A model generated the notes under the pieces. That model was not told the DNA's origin and searched no databases. It worked only from the letters and a program-made list of their open reading frames with translations. A stretch of 64,000 bases of DNA from Dichotomicrobium sp964540795 (GTDB taxonomy: Bacteria; Pseudomonadota; Alphaproteobacteria; Rhizobiales; Rhodomicrobiaceae), in NCBI GenBank assembly GCA_964540795.1, contig CAZINX010000009.1:39713-103712 (forward strand). Direction: 5' to 3'. The position numbers were made by a program, and so were the translations under genes. Shown piece after piece: positions 53,020 through 61,016 of the stretch (the first letter of the stretch is position 1; every line of letters begins with the position of its first letter).

Positions 53020-54353
53020 CTCTCGCGGAACGCGCGGGTCAGCGTGTCCGTCAGCGGGCGCATCAGGTAATCGAAGAAGGTGCGCTCGCCTGTCTTGATA
53101 TAGACCTCGGCCGGCATTCCCGGCCGGGCATCGAAGGCGGGAATTTCTGTTGCCCGCGCCTTGTCCAGCTTCACCCGGACGACATAGGCCGCTTTCTCCC
53201 GGCTGCCGGCCCGGTCGTCGCTCACCGCGTCCGCGGAGACATATGCGACCTTGCCGGGGATCATCGGCGTCGTCCGCTGGTTCAGTGCGGTCAGCCGGAT
53301 ATAGGCGTCCTGGCTCAAGGCGATGTTGTCGATGTCTGTGGGGCGCACGCGCGTCTCGATAATGAGATCGTCATTGCTCGGCAAAAGCTTCAACAGCGTG
53401 CCGCCCGGCTCCAGAACGCCGCCCGGCGTGTGATACATCAGTTCGACAACCGTGCCTTCCACCGGCGCGCGTATCTCCGAACGCTCCACAACGTCGCGGG
53501 CCGCGCCGATCTGCTCGCGAATGTCGTCGATCTGGGTTTCGACGTTGCGCAGTTCCTCGTAGGCCGCGCTGACCGTGGCACTGCGCAGATGCACGATTTT
53601 TTGCTGGGCGCGGGCCATGCGCTCCTTCACCTCGCCGATGCGCGCGCGCAGCGTGCCGATCTCGCCTTCGAGCTGCGCCTGCTTGCGCTGCAGCGCCAGC
53701 GCCTCGGGCTTGCGCGTCAGCCCTTTCCTCAGCAGCGTCTGCTTGTCGGCCAGTTCCTCCTCGATCAGGGTCAGTTGGGTATGCAGCGCGCCGATGCGGG
53801 TTTCGTATCCGCGCACGCTCTCCCTCAGACCGGAAATTTCCAGATCGAGTACGCGCTCCTGATCGATCCGCTTGTTCAGCCGCGAACTGAACTCCTCGCG
53901 CTGGCGCTCAAGCACCCCGGACAGCGTCACGTCTGTTTCCGCGAGTTGCGCCAGATCGCCGAAGTCGATGCGCTCGTTCAGCCTTGTTTCGGCTTCGAGG
54001 CGGGCGCTGACCGCCTGGAGCCTGTGCAGGCGAACGCGCAGCCGTCCCAGCTTGGCCCGGGCCGCCGTGTCGTCCAGAACCGCCAGCGTCTCTCCCGCCT
54101 CGACGTGATCGCCCTCGCGCACCCGGATTTCATTGATGATGCCGCCTTCCAGATGCTGGATCGTCTTGTTCTGGCTGGTGGCCACGAACGAGCCGCTGGA
54201 GACCACGGCGCCGTCGATCGGCGCGGTGCCGGCCCAGACGCTGAAACCGCCGATGCCGAACAGCAGGATCAGCACGCCCGCGATCGTCGCCTTTCCCAGA
54301 CCGCGCGGGACGCTTTGGCCCCAGCTGTGCAGGTTCGGACATTCCTGTAACAT
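53016..54353 (-). CDS. type I secretion membrane-fusion protein (HlyD family)
   Basis: The 445-residue protein has one N-terminal membrane helix (about 23-42), a split lipoyl domain (QNKTIQHLEGGIINEI with VREGDHVEAGETLAVLDD) and a long coiled coil from about 100 to 260. The family C-terminal block is also present (VEVMYHTPGG-like region, PGMPAEVYIKTGERTFFDYLMRPLTD). It spans from the ABC exporter to an outer-membrane TolC protein, which is not in this window. The ATG at 54353 follows AGGAGA, 12 bases after the exporter stop. It is the last gene of the operon. Confidence 0.94.
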   Translation of the reverse strand: MLQECPNLHSWGQSVPRGLGKATIAGVLILLFGIGGFSVWAGTAPIDGAVVSSGSFVATSQNKTIQHLEGGIINEIRVREGDHVEAGETLAVLDDTAARAKLGRLRVRLHRLQAVSARLEAETRLNERIDFGDLAQLAETDVTLSGVLERQREEFSSRLNKRIDQERVLDLEISGLRESVRGYETRIGALHTQLTLIEEELADKQTLLRKGLTRKPEALALQRKQAQLEGEIGTLRARIGEVKERMARAQQKIVHLRSATVSAAYEELRNVETQIDDIREQIGAARDVVERSEIRAPVEGTVVELMYHTPGGVLEPGGTLLKLLPSNDDLIIETRVRPTDIDNIALSQDAYIRLTALNQRTTPMIPGKVAYVSADAVSDDRAGSREKAAYVVRVKLDKARATEIPAFDARPGMPAEVYIKTGERTFFDYLMRPLTDTLTRAFRES

Positions 54354-54365
54354 CTTGGGCCTCTC

Positions 54366-56276
54366 CTAGAATTTATCGAGGTTGACATTGGCCGCCCCGG
54401 CCAGGCTCTGGATGCCAGCGCCCGGGTCGAAGGCCGCGCGGGTGCCGCCGTGGCGAGCGTTGACGGCGCGTTCGGAGTGCTGTTGCGGCCGAGGCTGGCT
54501 GGCCTGCTGGCTCGAGAGCAGGCGCGGGATGATCTCGCGTGCGGGGCCGAAGCCGGCGACCCGTCCCTCCTGCAGGACCATCACCTTGTCGACCGCCTCC
54601 AGAATGGCGAGACGCTGGGTGATGAGCACTACTGCGATGCCTTGCTCCTTGGCGTGTTTCAGAGCGGCGTGCAGGGCCTTTTCCCCCTCCACATCGAGAT
54701 TGGCGTTGGGTTCATCGAGCACGAGCAGCTTGGGCGCGCCGAAGAAGGCGCGGGCAAGCCCGACGCGCTGGCGCTGGCCGCCCGACAGCGGGCTGCCGTC
54801 CGCGGCGATCATTGTCTCGTAGCCTTGCGGGAGGCGCAAAATCATCTCGTGGACCCCGGCAAGCTGGGCGGCGCGGTAGATTTCTGCGTCGCTGACATCC
54901 TCGCGCAGCCGCGCGATGTTGGCCTTGATCGTGCCGGGGAACAGTTCCACGTCCTGCGGCAGATAGCCGATCGTTTCGCCGAGCTGACGCGGGTTCCAGT
55001 TTTTCAGCTCCGCGCCGTCGAGCCGGATCTTGCCCGCGGTCTGCGCGATGCCGCCGACGAGTATGCGCGCCAGCGTCGACTTGCCGCCGCCCGACGGGCC
55101 GACCACCGCCAGCGCCTCGCCCGGCTGCAGCAACATGTTGACGCCATTGAGCACCGGATCGCGCTGCCCTCTGGGCACATAGAGCAGTTTTTCGACTTGC
55201 AGCTCGCCTTTCGGCTCGGGCAGCCAGAGGCGGGTCTCTTCGTTCTTCAGCGGGTCGATCAGCGACTTGACGCGCTTGTAGGCGTGCCGCGCCTGTACGA
55301 AGCTGCGCCAGCCTTCGATCGCGCCTTCGATCGGGGCGAGCGCGCGCCCCGCGATGATCGACGCGGCGATCATCATGCCGCCGGTGAGCTGCGCCTGCAG
55401 CGCCAGATAAGCGCCAGTGCCGAGCACGGCGATCTGGGTGACAAGCCGGACCAGCTTGGAAAAGCCGCTGAGAAAGGCGTTGCGGTCTTGCGCGCGGATC
55501 AGGGAGGCCAGCGCCTGCGCGTTTGTCTGGCCCCAGAGGAGGACGCCTTCGTTCATCATGCCCATGCCGGTGAGCGCCTGGGAATTGCGCGACAGCGCCT
55601 CGGCCTGGTTCTCCGCCGTCTGGCCGTGGCCGCCAGCCTCGGCGAAGGGGGCGGCCGTCACCTGCTGGTTGACGATCGCCACGACGCAAAGCAGCAGCCC
55701 GGCTCCGAGCACGATGAAGCCGAGCGTCGGGTGAATGAGGAACACCACGGCGAAATAAAGCGGGGCGAGCGGCGCGTCGAACATCAGCGGCATCACTGGA
55801 CCGATGATGAAATTGCGCACCTGCTGCAGGCTGCGCAGCGCCTGCGCGGCCGTCTGGCCAGCCTGACCGTGCAGCGCGCCCGCCAGCGCCGGGCCGGCCA
55901 GCGTGGTTTCCAGCCGGGTGCCGATGCGCGAGAGCATGAGCCGGCGCATCATGTCCAGCGCCACCATGGCCAGGATCGCGCCGAGCGCCACCACGGTCAG
56001 CATGATGAGCGTGTCGGTGTTGCGGCTAGTGAGCACGCGGTCCGAAAGCTGGAACAGATAGATCGGGATGGTGAGCATCAGCAGATTGACGACCACCGAG
56101 AACGCGCCGACGCTGATGAAGCCCCGCCGACAGATATTGAGTCCCTTCTTCAGCGCCTTGAGGTTATCGGCCCCCGTGCGCGCTTCCGGCGTCAGCCGGG
56201 CCGTCTTGCCCGCTGGCTTCAGGCGAGCGGTCACTGCGGGGCTGGCGTGATCGGCGCGGGTTTCTGTGCGGCGCAT
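54366..56276 (-). CDS. type I secretion ABC transporter, ATPase-permease fusion
   Basis: The 636-residue protein has an N-terminal cytoplasmic extension of about 60 residues and then six membrane segments (about 65-320). The ATPase domain has Walker A GPSGGGKST at about 393-401, the signature LSGGQRQRVGLARA, and Walker B LLVLDEPNANLD. It resembles PrtD/AprD exporters and lacks an N-terminal C39 peptidase, so no double-glycine leader cleavage is expected. A tail of about 60 residues rich in Q, R and P follows. It lies 24 bases behind the repeat protein at 56301-57515. Confidence 0.94.
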   Translation of the reverse strand: MRRTETRADHASPAVTARLKPAGKTARLTPEARTGADNLKALKKGLNICRRGFISVGAFSVVVNLLMLTIPIYLFQLSDRVLTSRNTDTLIMLTVVALGAILAMVALDMMRRLMLSRIGTRLETTLAGPALAGALHGQAGQTAAQALRSLQQVRNFIIGPVMPLMFDAPLAPLYFAVVFLIHPTLGFIVLGAGLLLCVVAIVNQQVTAAPFAEAGGHGQTAENQAEALSRNSQALTGMGMMNEGVLLWGQTNAQALASLIRAQDRNAFLSGFSKLVRLVTQIAVLGTGAYLALQAQLTGGMMIAASIIAGRALAPIEGAIEGWRSFVQARHAYKRVKSLIDPLKNEETRLWLPEPKGELQVEKLLYVPRGQRDPVLNGVNMLLQPGEALAVVGPSGGGKSTLARILVGGIAQTAGKIRLDGAELKNWNPRQLGETIGYLPQDVELFPGTIKANIARLREDVSDAEIYRAAQLAGVHEMILRLPQGYETMIAADGSPLSGGQRQRVGLARAFFGAPKLLVLDEPNANLDVEGEKALHAALKHAKEQGIAVVLITQRLAILEAVDKVMVLQEGRVAGFGPAREIIPRLLSSQQASQPRPQQHSERAVNARHGGTRAAFDPGAGIQSLAGAANVNLDKF

Positions 56277-56300
56277 GTTGTTGTCCTTCTCGAAACGGGC

Positions 56301-57515
56301 TCAGACGATCGCATCGCCGAACAGCCCGTGGGGCAGGGCCTCGTCATCGGCGACGAAGCCGGTCTCCGCAGTTTGCGGATCGGCCATTCCGGCGTCGGAG
56401 ATTTGGGCGATCTGATCGTTGTCGTTCATGTAATTGGCCTGATAGATCAGGTTGTATTCGTAGTAATTTCCCGGCACCGCATGATCCGGCGCGTGGTTGT
56501 GGTCAACCAGAAGCGCGGTGTTGCTCTGGCTATTGCCGCCGGTGTCCGCCGTCTGTGCGCCACTGCCCGCGCCGACTATGTGCTGGCTGACGATATCGCT
56601 GTCGTTCATGAAGTTGATCTGGCCGGTGATGTTGTATTCCACCGTGTCGTTCGGGCCGATATGCACGCCTTCTGGCACCGGCGCGGCGCCGCCTGTGAGC
56701 GACCAGATCGCCGCTTCGTTGGACTGCGTATTGCCGCCGCTCACGATGCTCTGAAAACTGCTCAGGTCGCCGCCGGACACCAGGTTGAACGCCGCGTCGC
56801 CGTCGTCGAGCGCGTTCAGGCTGTAGATCGCGTTGGTCTCGTAATAGCTGCCCGCGAGCCAGCCGAAATCGCCATAGTCGCCTGTATCCATGATGGTGGC
56901 GGCGTTGCTTTGGGCGTTGCCGCCCGTGGAGGCCCACTGGCCGAAGCCGAGGCCAAACAGGCTTGCGTCGCTCGCGCCGGTGATCTGCTGGACGAGGAAA
57001 TCACTGTCCAGCAGCACGTTGAGCTGGAAGATCACGTTGAACTCGAAGATGTCGGCGATGTCCTCGACGACCTGTCCGAGCGCCTCCAGCGCGCCGGAAA
57101 AGCTCATCCCGCCGCCGGGCGCGGCCGCGCCGGCGGCATCGGCCGGGAGCATGGAAGCGCCGCCACCCTGCGGATAGGCCGAGTTTGTCGAACCGCCAGA
57201 ATCGTAAAGCTGCTCGCGCGGCGCGTCGCCGGCATCGGCCATCGACGGCGGCTGATATGCCTCAAGCGCAACCGGGGCGCCAGCTGGCGGCGCGGCGGAG
57301 GGCTGATCGTCCTGCGGCGTTTCGGGTTGCGCGTCCGGCGTGCGGCTTTCAATGGGCAGGAACTCAGGCGGGGCCGCGTAAGCCGCGCCGGGTTCCAGAA
57401 ACTTGACCGTCAACGGCGCGTGCGGGACCTCGAACTGCCAGCCCACAAGTTGCCAGCCCAACAGGCTGCGCCCCAGGTGGTCCACTGCCAGCGCCGAAAA
57501 TCCGTCCGCACTCAT
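56301..57515 (-). CDS. acidic repeat protein A, probable type I secretion substrate
   Basis: I do not recognise a named family. The 404-residue protein starts with a globular segment (about 1-40, SLLGWQLVGWQFEVPHAPLTV), then a Pro/Ala/Gln-rich linker to about 150. Four irregular repeats of about 60 residues follow. Each has an N-x-x-x-Q/L-N-x-x-x-D-x-D start and three end in GGN(A/T/S)QSN. No RTX nonapeptides and almost no cysteine are present. The ATG at 57515 lies behind AGGAG. It sits directly before the exporter genes and shares its GGNSQSN motif with protein B, so it is probably cosecreted or anchors B. Confidence 0.6.
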   Translation of the reverse strand: MSADGFSALAVDHLGRSLLGWQLVGWQFEVPHAPLTVKFLEPGAAYAAPPEFLPIESRTPDAQPETPQDDQPSAAPPAGAPVALEAYQPPSMADAGDAPREQLYDSGGSTNSAYPQGGGASMLPADAAGAAAPGGGMSFSGALEALGQVVEDIADIFEFNVIFQLNVLLDSDFLVQQITGASDASLFGLGFGQWASTGGNAQSNAATIMDTGDYGDFGWLAGSYYETNAIYSLNALDDGDAAFNLVSGGDLSSFQSIVSGGNTQSNEAAIWSLTGGAAPVPEGVHIGPNDTVEYNITGQINFMNDSDIVSQHIVGAGSGAQTADTGGNSQSNTALLVDHNHAPDHAVPGNYYEYNLIYQANYMNDNDQIAQISDAGMADPQTAETGFVADDEALPHGLFGDAIV

Positions 57516-57540
57516 TGTCCGCTCCTGCTTCAATCAAGAG

Positions 57541-57569
57541 GTGCGCGCCCCAATCATTGGGGCGCGCAC
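57541..57569 (-). other. intercistronic hairpin between repeat genes B and A
   Basis: Perfect 13-base arms GTGCGCGCCCCAA (57541-57553) and TTGGGGCGCGCAC (57557-57569) lie in the 69-base gap after gene B. On the minus strand the next bases are CTCTTG, with no T-run. The hairpin could stabilise the upstream message or cause partial termination, so that the first substrate is made in excess of the exporter. Confidence 0.65.
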
Positions 57570-57584
57570 ACCCCGCCTGCTAAC

Positions 57585-58388
57585 TTAGCCGTCCCAGATT
57601 TCGGAGAAGTTGGACTGGCTGTTGCCGCCGCTGGTGATGTCCTGGTCGAAATGACCCAGGTTCAGCTTGCCGAACTGGCCGGTCTCCACGCCGTTGACGT
57701 TTTCGTCGGCGTCGGCCATCAGGCTCGCCTGGCTGACGTGAAACGCGTCGTTGTCGCTGTAGCCGAAGCCGCCCACGCCGTAATCGCCGAACAGAGAGGT
57801 GTTGGCCTGCTCATTCTCGCCGCTGTCGATGTCCTGATCGACGCCGGTCATGTTGGCGAAGCCGAGCTGAGCGCCCTCGAAGATGTTGGCGTTCTGGTCG
57901 GTGTCGATCATGAAGTTGGACTGATCGACCTTGACGGTGTCGTTGCCGTCAGCGCCGAAGCCGAACTTGTTCTTCCAGCCGCCGCCCGCGGCATCGTGAT
58001 CGTCGATGAGCGAGTAGTTGGACTGCTCGTTCTCGCCGCTGTCGATGTCCTGATCGACGCCGGTCACGTTGAACACGCCGGCCTGGAACAGCGACGCGTC
58101 GTTGATGTTGTAGTCGCTGTCATCCATCAGGTTGCTCTGGCCGACCTTGAAGAAATCGTTGTCGTCAGCGCCAAAGCCGTATCCCGCCGGGCCGTCGAAA
58201 ATCTGCGAGCTGTTGGACTGCTCATTTTCGCCGCTGTCGATGTCCTGATCGACCGGAGTCATGTTGAAGAGGCCGTCCTGGAACAGCGATCCGCTATTCA
58301 GGTTCTGGTCGGAATCGACCAGCTCGTTTTCCTGGCCAACCTTGTAGGTGTCGTTATCGTCGAAACTCGGGAAATGAGGACGAGACAT
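57585..58388 (-). CDS. acidic tandem-repeat protein B, probable type I secretion substrate
   Basis: I do not recognise a named family. The 267 residues are four tandem repeats, at about 8-73, 74-145, 146-211 and 212-267. Each begins DND-x-x-x-V-x-Q-x-x-x-x-x-D-x-D and contains VDQDIDSGENEQSN, with GGNSQSN in the last copy. It has no signal peptide, no cysteine, few lysines and many Asp/Glu/Asn. Such composition suits a calcium-binding or halophilic surface protein. There are no RTX GGxGxDxxx units. The ATG at 58388 follows AGGAG. It is the first gene of the secretion operon. Export by the adjacent exporter is inferred from position and lack of Sec signal. Confidence 0.6.
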   Translation of the reverse strand: MSRPHFPSFDDNDTYKVGQENELVDSDQNLNSGSLFQDGLFNMTPVDQDIDSGENEQSNSSQIFDGPAGYGFGADDNDFFKVGQSNLMDDSDYNINDASLFQAGVFNVTGVDQDIDSGENEQSNYSLIDDHDAAGGGWKNKFGFGADGNDTVKVDQSNFMIDTDQNANIFEGAQLGFANMTGVDQDIDSGENEQANTSLFGDYGVGGFGYSDNDAFHVSQASLMADADENVNGVETGQFGKLNLGHFDQDITSGGNSQSNFSEIWDG

Positions 58389-59274
58389 TCGTGAACTCCT
58401 ATTGCTGATGCCTGATCTGCAACGCCTGTTTTGATTTCAGACCGCGCTGCATTGCTTCGCGTTTTTCGTTTTTGCCAACACCCGCCTTGGGACCATCCGG
58501 CCTGCTTGGTTGCAGAGGTAGCCGAAGGAAAAGTGTTAAGCGACGATGAACGTATACAGATTTTTAACGCGCATAGCAATAGGCGAATACTACTATATGG
58601 TAAACGATAATTGCATTTTACATAAGTTTGTCTGCTTTTCGTGAGAAATTTTGACTTAGCTTAATTTGAAATTTTCCGAAAACTGTCGAGGTGGCTCAAT
58701 CACGCAAGCAGGAGATCTCGCAGGATGCGCGCAGAGATCGCGCTGACGCTTGCGCCGCTTCACGGCCAGACGGTCGGGGAATAGTGTAAACGCAACGGCG
58801 GCTGCCGCAGCCGCAACACGGCGCGCACGCCCGTGCGGACGATTTTCGACAAGCCCGGCGTCAAGAAGCAGAACGGACTGCTACGCCTGTTCTCGCGCTC
58901 TCTGGTGCTGAACATGGACCAGCGCGGCCAGTGCAGCGAGAAAGACGCTTGATCCACGCTTGCAGCACGCTCGCATTCAAGTGCCCGTGTCGGAAACTGC
59001 GCGAGAAACAATAGCTTGCGCGTGCATCCTTGACGCATTCGTTCGCCCCCGGACGCGCTGCTCGCTGAAGCGGATGAATGCGTTTGTGACCTGGTGCGCT
59101 GTGCGATCGGGAACAGCCGTGTCTTTGGGAGCGTGGCAACGCAATCCAGACGTTTCTCGCGTCTCCGCCGCATTGCTTCGGCCCCGCCAGCATCCCGATG
59201 GGATGTAGGCGGAGCTTCGCAATGAGGAATGCAGAGTTGCGAAAGTCAGGTTGAAAAGCGCGCCAGCGCCACCG
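58389..59274. other. 886-bp intergenic region upstream of the secretion operon
   Basis: The first part, about 58530-58690, is strikingly AT-rich for this genome and is the likely promoter region of the secretion operon. From 58700 to 59274 no credible gene was found. A small palindrome CATCCC-GAT-GGGATG lies at 59191-59205. No tRNA or terminator was recognised. Confidence 0.4.
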
Positions 59275-60618
59275 TCACGCGGAAGCCGCACGCAGCGCGT
59301 CGATCACTTCGCCCATCGCCGCCTGGACGAGCTGGCTGTCGTCGCCTTCGCCCATCACGCGGATCACCGGCTCGGTGCCCGAGCGGCGGATCAGCAGCCG
59401 CCCCGCATTGCCCAGCCGCTGCTCGCTTCGCGCGATCGCCGCGCGCACGGTCTCGTTTTCCAGCGGCTGGCCGTTCTCGTAACGCACGTTTTCAAGGAAC
59501 TGCGGCACGCGGTCGTAGCGGTGGCAGACCTCACTGACGGACGCGCCCTTGTCGACCACCACGGAGAGCACCTGCAGCGCCGTGACCAGCCCGTCGCCGG
59601 TGGTTGTGTAGTCCGACAGGATGATGTGCCCGGACTGCTCGCCGCCGAGATTGAAGCCGCGGGCGCGCATCCGCTCAACCACATGGCGGTCGCCGACGGG
59701 CGTGCGCTCCAGCCCGATCCCCAGCCCGTTCAGATAACGCTCCAGCCCGAGATTGGACATCACTGTCGCCGCGATCCCGTCGCCGCGCAGCCGCCCCGAT
59801 CTGGTCCAGTCCTCGGCAATCAGGGCGAGGATCTGGTCGCCGTCGATCAGTTCGCCATTCTCGTCCGCGATCAGGACCCGGTCAGCGTCGCCGTCCAGCG
59901 CGATGCCGATATCCGCGCCGCGCTTGCGCACCGCCGTGCATACCGCCTCCGGGTTGGTGGAGCCACAATGCTCGTTGATGTTGAAGCCGTCAGGTTGCAC
60001 GCCGATCGGGATCACCTCCGCGCCCAGCTCCCACAGCGCCAGCGGGGCCACCTTGTAGGCCGCGCCGTTGGCCGCGTCGATCACCACCTTCTTGCCGGTC
60101 AGGCTCACGGTGCGGTCCAGCGTGCGCTTGGCGTATTCGATGTAGCGGTCATGCACCCCGTCGATGCGCCGGGCCCGGCCCATGCGTTCCGGTGTGGCCA
60201 GCAGCTCGACCCCGCCATTGTCGATCAGCGCCTCAATCTGCGCTTCCTTATCGTCGCAAAGCTTGTAGCTGTCCGGGCCGAACAGCTTGATGCCGTTGTC
60301 GTAATAGGGATTGTGCGAGGCCGAGATCATCACGCCGAGATCGGCGCGCAGGGACCGTGTCAGCATGGCGACAGCCGGCGTCGGGATCGGGCCGAGCAGG
60401 AACACGTCCATGCCGACCGAGGTGAACCCTGCCGTGAGCGCCGACTCGATCATGTAGCCGGACAGCCGCGTATCCTTGCCGATCACCACGCGGTGACGCC
60501 GCTCGCCATTGGTGAACAGGTGGCCCGCGGCCATGCCGACCTTCAGCGCGGTGTCGGCTGTCATCGGGCCGTCATTGGCCTTTCCCCGGATGCCGTCGGT
60601 GCCGAAATACGTTCCCAT
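59275..60618 (-). CDS. glmM: phosphoglucosamine mutase GlmM
   Basis: GlmM converts glucosamine-6-phosphate to glucosamine-1-phosphate for UDP-GlcNAc, the precursor used by the wall genes at the start of the window. The 447-residue protein has FGTDGIRGKAN at the start, the phosphoserine loop GVMISASHNPYYDNG, the metal-binding DGDADRV, and GGEQSGHI. At the C terminus RRSGTEPVIRVM binds phosphate. All are family hallmarks. The ATG at 60618 is the conserved start. In many relatives glmM follows ftsH; here it is alone. Confidence 0.95.
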   Translation of the reverse strand: MGTYFGTDGIRGKANDGPMTADTALKVGMAAGHLFTNGERRHRVVIGKDTRLSGYMIESALTAGFTSVGMDVFLLGPIPTPAVAMLTRSLRADLGVMISASHNPYYDNGIKLFGPDSYKLCDDKEAQIEALIDNGGVELLATPERMGRARRIDGVHDRYIEYAKRTLDRTVSLTGKKVVIDAANGAAYKVAPLALWELGAEVIPIGVQPDGFNINEHCGSTNPEAVCTAVRKRGADIGIALDGDADRVLIADENGELIDGDQILALIAEDWTRSGRLRGDGIAATVMSNLGLERYLNGLGIGLERTPVGDRHVVERMRARGFNLGGEQSGHIILSDYTTTGDGLVTALQVLSVVVDKGASVSEVCHRYDRVPQFLENVRYENGQPLENETVRAAIARSEQRLGNAGRLLIRRSGTEPVIRVMGEGDDSQLVQAAMGEVIDALRAASA

Positions 60619-61016
60619 GAGCCTGCCTCGCCCCAGAATGGTCGCCGTTGGCGCGCCCGCGCCGTTAACCCAATCTATAACAATGAATCCGGCGATTCCG
60701 CGCAGAGGCGGACACGTTTCGTTTCAGATCGTTACGCCAGTCTTGAATCTATGAGTTTCCTGGATTTTTCGCCCTGATTGGCCAACTTTGCGAGATAGCG
60801 CGCTAAAGTTGGCCACATTCATTCGCCTTCCGTTATGTGCCGCAGCAAGCTTGGCTTATTGTGAGCCGGCGCCAGAGGAGACACGGGGGCTTGATTTCAT
60901 CGCCACTTCTTTCTGCCCTCGCCGCACCTTGTCGGGGATAAAGTTGCCAAGCCGAGTGCGTTCCCTTTATGTTCTTAACGAACAATGTCAATGTGTCCAC
61001 GAACTGGAGACAGTCC
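60619..61016. other. 398-bp divergent region between glmM and the restriction-modification operon
   Basis: No coding frame is convincing. It contains the 11-bp inverted repeat annotated separately and turns AT-richer than the glmM side, marking a compositional boundary. It must carry promoters for glmM (minus) and the methyltransferase gene (plus). Confidence 0.45.
60779..60815. repeat. 11-bp perfect inverted repeat near the restriction-modification boundary
   Basis: TGGCCAACTTT (60779-60789) and AAAGTTGGCCA (60805-60815) are exact reverse complements separated by 15 bases. The centre-to-centre distance is 26 bases, so both arms lie on a similar DNA face. It may be an operator for the operon or a stem in its leader. 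It lies about 200 bases before the methyltransferase start. Confidence 0.55.

Noticed and set aside
57585..58388. Protein B considered as an RTX calcium-binding protein
   Set aside because: No GGxGxDxxx nonapeptide is present. The repeats are 56-72 residues long with a different signature (DSGENEQSN).
54450..58394. A 1314-codon open frame on the plus strand across the type I secretion operon
   Set aside because: It is antisense to genes with ribosome sites, recognisable exporter domains and regular repeats. Its own translation shows no domain and reflects the high-GC codon pattern of the other strand.
58700..58952. Short plus-strand frames after the AT-rich island, read as a possible transposase piece
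   Set aside because: The translations show no recognisable motif and have no suitable start or ribosome site.
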